From Amoebophrya sp. A120 (lineage: Eukaryota; Sar; Dinophyceae; Syndiniales; Amoebophryaceae): a stretch of 64,000 bases of DNA. The translations under genes and the position numbers were made by a program. Below the pieces are notes generated by a model. The model was not told where the DNA came from and ran no database searches. It saw only the letters and a program-made list of their open reading frames with translations. Below, one piece after another: positions 33,801 to 46,036 of the stretch (positions are counted from its first letter, which is position 1; each line of letters starts with the position of its first letter). The stretch spans positions 3,611,706-3,675,705 of the forward strand of contig CAJINV010000001.1 in NCBI GenBank assembly GCA_905178155.1. The letters run 5' to 3'.

Positions 33801-36800
33801 GTCGACGACGTCAAGGCCTTCGCGAAGTACTTGCAATCGCCGGCGAGCGCCAAAGACGCGAAGACGCGGGCCGGCGAAAAGTTCCAGATGCCAGATATCA
33901 CTGTGAATGTACCCAGTTACCGAAACCAGAAGTCCTTGCGGACGCATCCGGTATGTAAATAAGAAAAAATGCCACGTTCTTTTTCATTTCTTTTTTCAAT
34001 TTCAGTCTGTTCAGAGTTCATCTACTGCGCACCCTCTCTTTTTCGAACTTTCCTCTCCATCCTAGAGAAAATGAGCAACACCCAAAGAAGTTAATATATG
34101 ACTGTATTCATTTGTTCGTTATTGCGCTCTGTTGCTTCGCCACAATCGCCAAGGTTAATTGTGAATTATAAAAAAACGCAGCTGCATCCGATGAGCCGAC
34201 AGGCTATCCGGTTGACGACGATGGGCGTGCACTTCAATCCTTTGAGCTTCGCGGTCACCCTGTCGAAAGAGCATGAGAAGTTCGCTGCTGCGGGCACGAA
34301 TTACCGCATGCACTTCAAGGTGCCGGCCCATGTGGACCAGGAAAACGGGGACATCGGGGTCGTCACCGGAAACCCCAACGCGCCGGCCTGTCTGTTCCTG
34401 TTTGAGATGAAAGGGAATCCACACCTCTCGCACCAGCTGCACGGCATGATTTTGCAGAAGATGTACCTGTACGGATCGAGACTCACCATGGGCAAGCTGA
34501 AAGAGCTGGTCGCCACCTTGAATCAAAAAGACAAAAAAACGGGAAAAGACATCGGGCAACACATTGCAGATATCTCCATCCGCGGCGAGTTCCTGAATGC
34601 AGCGTGGGAGAGCGGAAACGTGGCGCAACGACTGGAAGCCCAGGCTCTCCGGTCGATTACCCTCACCCTCGATCAGTCCGATCCGGAGAGTGTGAACCGA
34701 AAAACGGGGCAGAAGCAGCGGATGTCGGGGGCCGACTTTATGAAGGAACTTTTCGAAAAAAGTAAAATGGACTTTACAACTTTCGAGGACACCAAGAACA
34801 ACGGGGAGAACACCGAGGCAAACGCCACGAACGAGGTGCAGCATATTCTGGCGGATTGGAGACAACTCGTTCTGCGTCACCCGGATCTGGTCAAGCAGTA
34901 CGACCGAGAAATCGCACTGATGGAAGATCACCCCAGCGCGGCCAAGTTGCTAGACGGAGCTGGTGCAGCCACTACAGCCGACGCCGAAATGGGCCGCGAC
35001 GGAGAAAACAAAGATGAAGGCAATGATCTCTTCGACCGAATGAAGGAACAGGGAGGGAAGCCTTTCGGAGACCTTACTGCCGAGCTGCAGCAGGGCTTTA
35101 TGCACCTAGTGGAGATCATGGACACCATGAACGACAGCAACCTCAGTCCCGAGCGCGCCGAGGTGCGGGCGGCCGCGTGGATCGCACGCACGGACACGGA
35201 TTGCGTGAAAGCGGCCATTAGGATGCTGCGGGAAACCTCGCAGGACATCGACTGGCTGCCGCCGGACCAGAAGGAGTTATTCAAAGCACAGAGTGAGAAG
35301 GTTCTTTCCTGGCTACAGAGGTACGGAGATGATAATCCCGAGGACGCCGAGGAACTGAGGACACCGAAGGTAGAGGACGATTTCGTCGTGGTTTCACGAC
35401 CGGGGGAAGACGGCGCGCCTGTTTTCGTGGACGACACCGACTCCGTGGATGCGCATTTGCGGGATTGGAAAGGCTTGCTGTTTGCGTTACACGAGATCAT
35501 GGAGCGGGTGGTTGCGGCAACCGCTTTGCCGCACTTCCTCGAGTGGAACCCCAAAACGCGGTCGCATTTGGTCAGTTCGGTCGCAAAAGTCGACCTCCGC
35601 CGCGACCTGCCGCATGGTCTCTGGATCCCGGACCTGAGCGAGCACCTGGCCGGTGCCGACCCAAGTGTGGTAAAGCAGTGGTCGGAACGGCGGTTGCGGT
35701 TTCTGGAACACGAATTCACACGCCTGGTCAGCGATTCCGTGGTTTCGCAGCCGAACAGTTGGGCGCCAGGGTTCGACCAAGAAGAAAATTTTGGCAGCGA
35801 TTATGTGGGGGAAACAGCAAAGGGAAAAATGAAAAACCTGCTCTTCGCGGACAGTGCTGTAGCCGGGAAGAAAAATAAATCTTCCATCTGGTCGGACGAA
35901 CACTTGAAGGCCCCTTCGGAGAAACGCGACGGGGTTGCGGGCGGCAGTTCTGGCAAGAAAACAAGCTTGTCCTCGACGGGCCTCGGGCAGTTGGTCGCTA
36001 AGTGGTTGGACATGGAGAAGAGTGCCTTCCCAGAGCACCCGCTCGACCAGCCGGGCCACAAAGTTTTCTTCCACGTTGCGAAAGAAATGACGCTCTTTTT
36101 TCACACGGGGAATTCGGTGTTGCAGGACTACTCCTTTTTCATCCAGGGCGGGTTTCGGCCGTCCATCGGCTTGGAAAGTGTCGAAATTCCAATGGAAGTA
36201 ATTCGAGTTGGGGAACAAGTTGCAAATGGAAGCAAGACCACTGGTAAAGAAGACGACAGCAATGTATCGTCCTACCACCTTGTCCCGGCGGACGGACTTG
36301 CAAGTGTGAAACTCTTGGAGAAAAAGGGAAAGCGGAACAGTAAATCCAAATCTACTTCAGGGGGCAAGTCGAAGTCGAAGTTCCTGGCTCCCCGGGTTGA
36401 GGAGGAAGAAGATGAGAAAGATTCGATTTTTGCCACGCAAGAACTGGAGCGACGCCTACCTTCCGACGCGACAGTGATTGCGGGCCTAGTACCCGATTCC
36501 ATCGGAGAATACAAGCAACAGGAAGACTCGGAATTACTGAAGGTGCATTTCAAAAAGGCTCTTCCGCAAGAGCAGGCCGCGACCACCAAGGGCACCAAAG
36601 GTAGCAACAAGGCTGCAAAAGGACCTGAACAGCAGCTCGCTGCTCATTTACCTGCTGTTTCTAAAAATCGAGAGCGCACCACTGCTGAGCGTGGGGAGTT
36701 ACTCGCTTTGTTCGGCATTCGCAGCGAGGAATTCTTTCGCACTGCGGGCATGAACAAAATGGGATACACTGACGGGAAAAAGACGGGGCTCACCTCGTCA

Positions 36801-39800
36801 TTTTCGACTATGCTAGCCGATTTTCTTGACAAGAACCGAGCGAAAATTGCGCAACTGAAAAGCCTGTATGATCGCATCCAGCTTGCCGTCTGCGAATTTG
36901 CCGACGCTTATGAGCTGGATGTGCTTCACCAAGTCGTCGCCACGATCGGCAAACAGATCGGGGAAAATTTGTCCGCCGGACAGGACACTGCGCAAATGCT
37001 GTCGACGATGACTGCGAAAGTTGAGGAGATGCAGTTTTTGTACCCATTGGCATCGGATTTGAAATTCATCTTCCGTTCCGAGAGAAAGAAGCTGGAGGCG
37101 GAGAAGAAGGAAAGTGTCCGGAAAAAACTGCTGCTCGCGGGTGCGAATGTCCCGCCCGTAGACGAGAAGAAGAAACCGAGCTTTATCTACAAGATGTACA
37201 TGTTGCAGTACCAAGTGGAAGACCTCGGGCAGATGTTGCTCGAAGGGTACAACCAAGACGTGGACCTCGAGCAGATTGAAAAGAAGAAAAACAAACCTTC
37301 CATCCAGGAACGCAAAGGGCCTTTGTTCGAAGACGAGGACGACACCGATTTCAGCACACGGCTGGTGCAAGTGATGAAGCAAAACGGGCACAGCATGCAG
37401 AAGTTGCTCCGACTCAAGCTGGAGTCGTTGAACCAGTACGTTTTACTACTCGACCAGCTGCAGGTGTCGTTTTTCCAGCAAGTGTTGGATGCGTCGACGA
37501 AGGCGATTTTTGCGAAGGATAATGGAAATAACCTGCCGATTGACGAGTTCGGAAAAGACATTTGTTTATCAGAGGAGACCACGAGTGAGAAAAAAGACGC
37601 AGACATGGATGCGGAGATTAAACAACTTGCTGCCAGCGACCAGGATATGAACGGCGTTTCGTGGCAGGGCATGCTGGCGGACATCCAGAAAAATTCTTGC
37701 TGGGCGACGCTTTCCGTGATGCGGCGGACTACGAGCTTGTCGCCGAAGTCGATCCTCAACAACCGCGAGCAGCGCCCGAACGCGGAACTGCGGAAGCTCG
37801 CGGTCCTGTGGAAGGTGACCATGGAAGCGGAAGAAGCGGAGGCGAAAGCGGCCACTGCGGCGACCCCCTGGGGCGGCCTCTCGATCGAAGCGTTCAAAAA
37901 GCACACGGCGGCCTCAGGTACTTCTGGAGTTCGTGTTGTTTTTGTGCGATTGTTAGTTTCATCATCGATCTTGACGTCCAATTTCTTGAATTTGTATTCG
38001 GTACGAGTACTCTACTATGCTGGAACTTGTTTTATTTGTTCGCTCAAATGCTTGCAATGGATTGAACTTCTCGTCCGAAGCCACTACATACAAAAAACAA
38101 CATCATAAACAGTGTCGCGCATGTACCAAGCAGAAACCGGTCTTCGTCCCGAGCAGCAGATGCAGGCCGCGCGGTGGCTCGGGCCGCGGAGGTGGTCCAC
38201 TTCCAAACTGCTGTACGACGAAGCCTTTGTCGCCCGGCGGGTGCTGTCCCACCTAGAACAGCGACGCGGGTACGTCCGGAAGCTGACCGAGCAGGGGGCG
38301 ATGCGATTCCGCGGAAACTCGATGCGCCCCGCCACGGACCTCTGTGACGGCTGGGCAGAATGCCTTGCCCACGCACCCGGAGTCGAGGAGATGTTGCTGA
38401 CGACGCAGCGGAAGCTGGACATGAACTTTGATAACTTCGTTCGCAAGGACCCGGCCATGGCCCGCGTGTGGCCCGCAGTCTGACGTCCGGAGACGCCCTC
38501 CGCAGCGCGTTTGCACGTGTTCGCTTTGTCCACCTTGTTCGGGATCCAGCTTCCCGTGCTGACACCCACGGTCCCCCGCTGGCTGCCGGCTGGAATACTG
38601 CCGGTAAAGAAATACCATGTCGACTTGCAGGAGCGTGCGGATACTTTCTGGGAGCTTTTGGAGAGGCTTGTTTCCTCTACTTTTTCGACGGAATTGCACG
38701 ACATGGAGGGTGTCGAACTGCTCGGCACAATTCTGTCGCAGTATCTGGCCCCCTCCAAGACGCTTGCCAGAAGGCTTCTAGAGGAAGTCATGCTGAAAGC
38801 CTCGAGTGCAATTGTTTCCTCAGATGACGGCGTCGAAAACGCCTTGGAGGTGGAGAGCAGAAGTGCAGCTGGAACCACTACAACTCCTTCGGCGGCTGAA
38901 AATACCACTGGTGGCTCGAAAAAGAAGAACAAAACCGCTGGAAAGAATAAAAAGCAGAAAGAGGACAACATTGAGGCTGCTCGTACTGACACCACTACCC
39001 CCACCCAGCAGGAACAACAAGGAGGAGTGTGGACGCCTTTTTTGCGGTTTTTGAGAAGCGAGAAGATTCGTGATGGCGAAAAGGACGTCTTCTGGGAGAA
39101 TCGAGTCCTAGCGGAGCCCTTGCTGTCAAATTTGTTGGAACGCGACCCTTCCATGCTGGCGCCCGTCGAATTCTACGCGACCGATATGCTTGCGCGCACA
39201 CGGGAAAAAAAGCATTGTCGGGGTGAAGGTGAACAGCAGAAAGATGTTGAAATATCGCAAGAGGAGTTGGAGAAACAGTGCAAGAAGCACCGCGACACGG
39301 ATGACCTCGCGGACGAGCTGATTGCAATGTTTTCCACTGATGATAGTGTGCCTGATAGTACTGCTTCACCCTCGTCCGCAAGATCTGTGTCCTCCAGTAC
39401 CGGCATTTCCATGGCCGCGACCATTTTCTTTGTGCAGGCCCTCGGAAGCTTCCTGCTTCACGTCGCACGCTTTGAGGAGATTCGCAAATCGACAGCCAAG
39501 ATCCAAACGATTTATTCGGACGCTGACCACGCAGCTGCCTGTGTTTTGGCGAAGAAAATTCTCCCCGTGTTACAACAGTTCCTGGCGCCGATCGCGCTGG
39601 TCGCAAGGGCCGCGCGCTTTCAGCTGCACGAGACGGGATTTCTGGAATTCACGCGCCACGCCTTCCCCTGGATGATGGAAACGTGGACCCAGGCCGGGGT
39701 GAACGAGCCGGGCCACGACGTGCTCATGGAATACATTGACGACTCGACGCCAAAAACGGATCTGTATGATCGAAAATACGACGAAATGCTCGCGATCATC

Positions 39801-42311
39801 GGTTCGTTGTTTGACGACAAGGAGCAACTGAAGTTGTTATCTCCAGGTGTCGTTGCGGTGATGGAAGACGAGGAAGTAGAGCAGCCTGCTGCCAGCGACA
39901 CGCTGACCACGCCAGGAGCTGTCATGTCCGCCTTCAATGCAGTCGGAGGTGGTACTTCTTTGTCAAAGAGTAGGAATAAAACTTGTGGTCCTTCTAGTGC
40001 TGCTTCTGCACCACTACCATCGCTGTCCGCCGAAGCCGCTGCGGCGGTGGAACTCGCCACACAACAACAGCGGCCCATTATCACGATTCGCCCGCCGATT
40101 TTTGAAGCGGATGACGACCTGACTGGCAAACGCGCGATCGTGGACAAGTTTGACATTGCGACGGGAATGGAGATCCGGGTTCTGCCGCAGCTGGATGTGC
40201 ATCACATTCCGGCGGAACGCGCAAAGGTTTCAGCCGACGAGAATCAACCAGGTAAGAAAGGCCTTTTTGAGAAGCTCGGGGTTGTGATTGCGCGGAATAG
40301 GGAAAATAACAGGATCCAGAATCACTGCCCGCACGGAGACTGCGAACCAAGCCAGCTTGTCGAGACCGCACATCAAATCCGGAACGACCAGAAGGATAGC
40401 GAAAACTTTGATGCTAAAAGCATCGCGCTGCTGGGGCTCCTCGCAGATTTACCGAAAAACTGCCGACTGTTCGATGACATAAACTGGAAATTCGAAACGG
40501 GAAAAAGTGTAAAAGATGACATGATGCGGCAGATCAAGGCGGAAGCAGCTGCCAGAGCAGGGAAAAGTAGTACCACAAGTTCTACCACATCTCCTGCTTG
40601 CAATAAAACAACGACCGCATCAAGACCGTCAAGTACTTCTAAGGCCGCGTCAACTTCTTCTCTCCTCTCCCCGGCCGCGCCGACAAGTTCCGTGACCAGA
40701 AGAAATGTCGACCTCGTTTCCGGGATGCTGTTACGCACGGAGGTTGTGCAGAGAATCACGGGAGAAAAATTGGACGCAGGGAAGGACCAGGACCAGTCCA
40801 AAAATCCAGACGCGGTCTACTACTACGTGATGCGCTTAGTCGAAACGGATGAGGTGGTCCGGGTCCACGAACAGTACTTGAGTGCTATGGTTCCACCGGA
40901 GAGGACCACTTGTTCTACAACCGACCCGACGATTCCAGAGACAAGAGAAGAGCATGCCTTCGTCGACGAGCTGTCAGCGCAGCTGAGTCCTTTATCTGGA
41001 AGTGCTGTGGACAAGGACGGGGGAGCTGCATCGTCAGATTGTGAGCCCGAAGAGCCAAGCGGGTGGATTACTGCGCCGCCATTCAGCAGCGCTTCCTCGC
41101 CGGCTCTACGTGCAGCGGCAGGAGGACAAACAGGAAAGGCTGAAGAGGATGGGCAATTTCTGGTTTTTATGGACCTGCTGGGCGGAGATGGTAAAAATCA
41201 AAATGCTGTCCAAGGAGAAGCAATAAAGCGAAGAAAATGCAATAGTACAGCGACGTCCAGTTCAAGCTCGTCTTCGTCTGACAGCTCAAGTGCTGCATCC
41301 GAAAGTTGTAGTATGAAAGGCGATATTGGTATAACTTCATCTTCGAGACTTCCTAACAAGTTCGAGACCGTGAAGAGAGCTCTTCCCGCCGATCTGGCCA
41401 ACCAGGTGACCGTGCAGAATGTGAATGGCACCACGGTGATTATGACGCCCAACGGGGTCGGAAGTAACGGGATCAAAGCGTCCGCCATGAATGCCGTCGC
41501 GATGGCACGCTTTGGAGACAGGAATTTGAAGGAAAAGAACCAGGTCGCAGGATCAAAGAAATTGATACTCCTTACCTTCATGGAAGCTCTAATTTACTGG
41601 AAAAGACACGACGGAACTGCCTACGGAGAGCGAGCGGACAGCTATCAAGAGCAATATGTCGACGCTTTCCGTATTCTAATTTTTTACTTTTTTCGATTTC
41701 GTACGTCTTGCTTGCAGCACCAGCCTGTGTAAGTATTCTTGTTTTACAGATGATTCTGATTGATCATTGGCATGGCACATGCACACATAGACATTCACAA
41801 TGTGCACCTGCTCTCCAAACAGGTACCACCTTCGCAAACAACGCAAGCTTGGGTGCGGGTTACAAGGCACTAACGGCGAGTATGTTGTCCGCTGCTGAAG
41901 AGACGGAACGCAAGGAGGGCGAGGAAGCGAGGCAAATTAAAATGCCGGAGCAGCACCAGGAGGTCGTGCAGTGGATGCTCATGGTTGCGTACCACATGTC
42001 ATGGCACACCCTCTCCGCGGATGAATTCAAGTCCACGCTCACCAGCATCGCATTAACGAAAATTGAAGTATAATTTTCAGATGCGTTGCATTTTCGTTCC
42101 GAACGGTGACTATGAAGATGCGCAAAATATAAAGAGGAATCTGTACTACCTGATAACCATAATTAATGACAATAGTTTTAGCTCTTTGACTTTGATATCG
42201 ACGAGAAGTTTTCAAAATCGATGAAAACGAAGATTAGTGATGAAGAAATAGAAATGGAAAGTAGTTTGTCCTTCTACTGCCTCCATGCTGTCGTTGCCTC
42301 AGCTACAGGAG
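30891..42311 (+). CDS. giant protein, unrecognised, with an in-frame TGA
   Basis: Exons 30891-33950, 34182-37917, 38113-41670, 41823-42067 and 42182-42311 join in frame at GT-AG introns and encode about 3,570 residues; the last exon is not resolved. ATG 30891 (ACACCATGG) is preferred. The N-terminal third is low complexity (Gln, Pro, Glu, Ser, Thr), with a Lys/Ala stretch KKAKAKARKKQAAQQAAALL. From about residue 820 the sequence looks helical and globular (RRGAFGLPGLVFNPSEEE, ILSNIPSDTADFVLWKMVV), and exon 2 adds about 1,245 mostly ordered residues. No TM, catalytic motif or known domain was recognised. A TGA at 38481-38483 interrupts exon 3 in frame, with coding-like sequence on both sides. 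If it is a true stop the product is 2,388 aa. Otherwise it is recoding, a nonsense allele or a sequence error. Confidence 0.65.
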
Positions 42312-43328
42312 GTATGTATCGATATTTTCCCGTCGGCCAGAATAATGACCAATGTTAAAACGCGATGATGTATACAACTATGAAAGTAGACACAGGTTGG
42401 ACTTTTTTTCTGAATATCAAATTCAAGAGGATTTTTTTTGTTCCAAATAAAAGGAAACTGAAATATTACTTGCTTTATGTTTGTGAGCCATGCTAGTATG
42501 TCGTAACTAGGAGCCAAGCCGGGAACAGCTTGAACGGGGGAGTGCATAAAGAAATATCTTGTAGCCCATGTAAATAAGTACAAAAAAGGTGAGTAAACGC
42601 GTTCCCACCTTGACGCATAACTACAAACAAACAAACAAACGATAAACTTACAAAGATAATCAATCTATAATCTTCGATTACATACTACGCATGGATGATA
42701 GCTTAGGCAGCAACTGCACACAAGGATGTCATCGCATAGAGTTTGACCATAATGAAATACACCGAAACTTTTTATGCCAGTACGGTGTATGAGATGGATG
42801 TTTGAATACGACTTTTTTGTGTATGATGGATTAATATGAGACTTCTTCAATACTTTTGGTTAAATTTTGGAGGCACCTTTTTCGTTCCTGTGCCACTGTA
42901 GCCACATTGAAGGTATGTCAGTCTCTCGTGCCTGATAGAATCGCTGCGGTGCATTGCAGCATTGTCCTATGGAGAGTGGTGCAACATACCAGAGCGCGCT
43001 CGCTTAAGAAATGCAAAACCAAATAACTCTTGCACTCCTTGACGGTTGGAGACATCCAGCTCCACGGTTGTTTTGACGTTTTCAACACATGCGCGAAAAG
43101 AACGGAACTTTTTCTTGTGTGAACGATTTGTGTGATTTTCTGAAATTGTGTTCACATTCATCATCAAAAATCATACGATTAATCACGATTGATGTGTCCG
43201 GGTACTTAGATATGGAAACCGTTTCCTACACCTCCGGGTTTGGTCCACACTGGAGTGAAGACGTGGGTCGTCGGCGCGATTCAAAATGTGAAGAGTGGTA
43301 ATTCATCCTGGCTGCAACGAGGACGACG
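42312..43328. other. intergenic region, may hide the last exon of the giant gene
   Basis: A GTATGT donor at 42312 implies a further exon of the giant gene, but I could not choose an acceptor. Read through, the frame stops near 42360. Nothing else was identified. Confidence 0.4.
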
Positions 43329-45182
43329 ATGCTTCTACTCGCGCGCTTCGCCAGCATACTCCTGTCTGTCGGGTATCTGGCGTTGCAGACCCTCATTGTT
43401 CCGAATGCGTCGACGTACGGAGGACCCAATGGGCGTTCGAGACCAGCATTACTCCGGCGCCGATTGGAACGGAAAGCCGAGTTGTCCTCATCTTCATCTT
43501 CGTCCTTTTCCGACAAGGAACATACGCCGCCCTTCGTTCCCCGCACGCACCCGGTCGTCGATCCGGTCGGAGAGCTGTGCGTTCTCATTCTGGCGTGCAA
43601 CCGCGCCGAAGAGCTGGCGGCGTCGCTGGCCTCTTGGAGCAAAGTGTTCGGTGTCGCGAGGGTCCGGAAGTTTCTTTCTCTGGACTGCGTGAACAACAGT
43701 ACTGGAGGCGTGGACAGTGTCGCGAGAGAGTGGAAGAGGCACCAGGTCGAGGGTAGAAAAGCCAGAAACCAGGAGCCGGATCACAACGTTTTCTTGCGCG
43801 GGTCCGTGCACCGGGCGGCCAGGGAGAAGTTTTACCCGGAGTTTTCGGGTGAGCGCATAACGCACCACTGGCTATCTGCGTTGAACAACTTGTTTTCGCT
43901 GGAAGAGACGCCCTGCGACCACGTCTTGTACGCGGAGGAGGACCACTTAGTCGCGCCCAGTATCCTCTTTGACGCGCAGCAGCTTCTCACGTTTCAAAAC
44001 CAATTGAACTACTGTCCTATCCCCGGGAAAGAAAAATGTGTCGTAAGAATGCAGATGTTCGAAGATAGAAAAACAAAGAAACCTGCTAAAATTGGTCATG
44101 CTGAAATATTTAATGAGATTACTGTTACTCAGAAGAGTTGCGTGGACGACCGGCGTGCCGAGTAAAAGATTCTGTGAGTTTCACCACCTGCTGTCTCCGC
44201 CACGTTTTTCGTCGCGATACCTCCCGACTGTTTCACCGTGCAGCTTGGCTGCCACCGCGACTGTCGGGGCGGGCGGTCGGAGAAAGAATCCTTGAAGCTG
44301 GGTGTGCTGGAGAGCGGGAACATGGGAGTGATTTACTCGAAACGGTTGTGGCAGGGGCAGTTCATGCAGCCAGAGTCGTTACAAGCGTATTGCAACCGCC
44401 GGGGCGACTGGGACATAAATCTACTTCAACACGGCATCCGAGGGTTCATCGGGCGCTCGTCGCTCACACTGCTCCAGCCACGGATTCAGCACCTGGACAC
44501 GACCCGATCCAGCCGCTTGCGAAAAGACTTCGGGGCGATAGACGAGGAGCGTAGCGGAGAGGAAAAGTTTCATAATGCGGATATTAGTGCTAGTGCTGAT
44601 GGACGACGAATCTCTACTACTACATCAAAGATGTTGCAGCTACCGTCTTATGCAAGCACGATGACGAACCTCCTCCCGCAGTTAGCAGCCATGGAAGAAG
44701 CACTGAAAGCCCACGGCCTGGACATTCGCACGCTCCCGGACCGCGACCTCGTGCGGCAATACGCCAGACAGTATGAGGAAATGCGAGCAAAATCGCCCAA
44801 TTTGTTTCGCGTGCCCAGCTGGTGGGCTCGGGAAATGGGAGAAATTCCCTTGCGAGAAGGAGCGGACCGCGAAGGTGACACAGTTTTGTTGAGAAACCAA
44901 CGCGCGCTCCAAGTAGAGGCTGTGGATGCAAATAAAGCTGCTGCGACGAGCGGAGAGGTTCTTGCATCACCGGTGCACTCAGAGCCGTCACACCTTTCGA
45001 AATTGCTCCCCGCAGAAGTGGAAAACGGTAGAATTATGTCACAGCCAATTTCACGATCAATGGGCAGCACCACCGAAATTCTTGCCATTGCGCCCGAAGG
45101 GACGACCATGACGAGTGCGGCTAGTACCCCTCGATCAGAAACCGACAAAGATCCACTGTTAACGCAAACGAGCCCGGCCTAA
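43329..45182 (+). CDS. GnT-II (MGAT2/GT16)-like N-acetylglucosaminyltransferase
   Basis: Two exons, 43329-44042 and 44244-45182 (donor GTAAGA, acceptor CAG, phase 0), giving 550 aa and a TAA stop if read alone. A short N-terminal hydrophobic anchor (about 5-25) fits a type II Golgi enzyme. The catalytic region has CVLILACNRAEELAASLASW, GERITHHWLSALNNLF, LYAEEDHLVAPSILF (acidic metal-binding motif, about 201-206), and after the intron LGCHRDC, GNMGVIYSKRLWQG and YCNRRGDWDINLLQHGI. These follow the order of MGAT2, which adds beta-1,2-GlcNAc to the alpha-1,6 mannose arm of N-glycans. The region after about residue 440 matches nothing known and leads into the first 57-bp repeat. It may instead continue in frame into the next domain (45984). 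Confidence 0.75.
45104..45160 (+). repeat. 57-bp direct repeat, left copy
   Basis: Perfectly repeated at 45980-46036, an offset of 876 bp (292 codons). It is read in the same frame in both genes and encodes MTSAASTPRSETDKDPLL. Divergence starts abruptly on both sides. Confidence 0.95.
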
Positions 45183-45979
45183 AAATGCATTAAAAACAAC
45201 TTCAAACTGATTTCAAACATTTTGAAAATCGAAGAAGTCCTGCCTTGATTTTCGGGAAAAGCGGGTCGCAAGGTGGCAGAGGAGTGCTTTTAGCTTCATT
45301 TGGTTCAACATGGGGGATGCATTCTTGCCACTACAAGTGTCTGCTTCTTTGGAGGGCGCGCGGTTCTCTTACTCAAAAAAAGGAAAGACGAAAACCCTTG
45401 CGCTCTTTACAAATCTGTTTCCAGCTTTGCATGTGGCCCGCCGCACTTGTGCGCTGACGACTTGGGCCATTTATAGACGCGCCCCGGCGCCAAGTAGGGC
45501 AAGGCTAGCTACATGGAAGCAGACAAATCAATGATGGGCGCCGCGTTATTAATGCGGTTCATTTTCTCCATGCTTAGCCATGAGGGCGAGCGCCGCTCCG
45601 TCCAGGGTGGCCGAGTAGGCGACAGCACGGCCAAGGCACAGCAGAGGCTTGCTTTCATCTCCTGCGCCATATAAATGCGCGCCAGCTTTTGGCGTGAGGC
45701 GGACCGCCGAGGGAGGAGGGGCAAGTAGTGTCTTGCGAACGTCCAAGCCAGCTCCCCCTGGCTTCTGCGCTTGGTCTTAATGTTGCTGCTGCTGCAAGCG
45801 GAAAGCGCAGTCGGAGAAGCCTAATCTTGCGACCCTCCGCCCCTCCAAAGGCGCAAGAGGCGGCGCGCCTGTTGGCTGCCATTGGGGCGCCGAGCGAGCG
45901 CAGGCGGCGGCGGTTGCTCTTTCTAGCAGCCGAAGACCCGCACTGCGAAAGCAGGCAGTCCAGATCAGTCCGGAGGGGA
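45161..45979. mobile_element. insert between 57-bp repeats, possible intron
   Basis: This GC-rich block separates two glycosyltransferase open frames and carries stops in their frame. The 57-bp repeat on both sides makes it look like an insertion or a segmental duplication. No TIRs, transposase or tRNA were seen. Removing 876 bp at any register inside the repeat fuses both domains in frame. No AG/GT joint exists inside the repeat, so canonical splicing at matching positions is not possible. Confidence 0.5.
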
Positions 45980-46036
45980 GACCATGACGAGTGCGGCTAG
46001 TACCCCTCGATCAGAAACCGACAAAGATCCACTGTT
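45980..46036 (+). repeat. 57-bp direct repeat, right copy
   Basis: Identical to 45104-45160. It contains the ATG (45984) that would start the downstream open frame. Confidence 0.95.

Noticed and set aside
38466-38505. Mini-intron removing the in-frame TGA
   Set aside because: The available GT and AG pairs give 38-40 nt, too short and out of frame.
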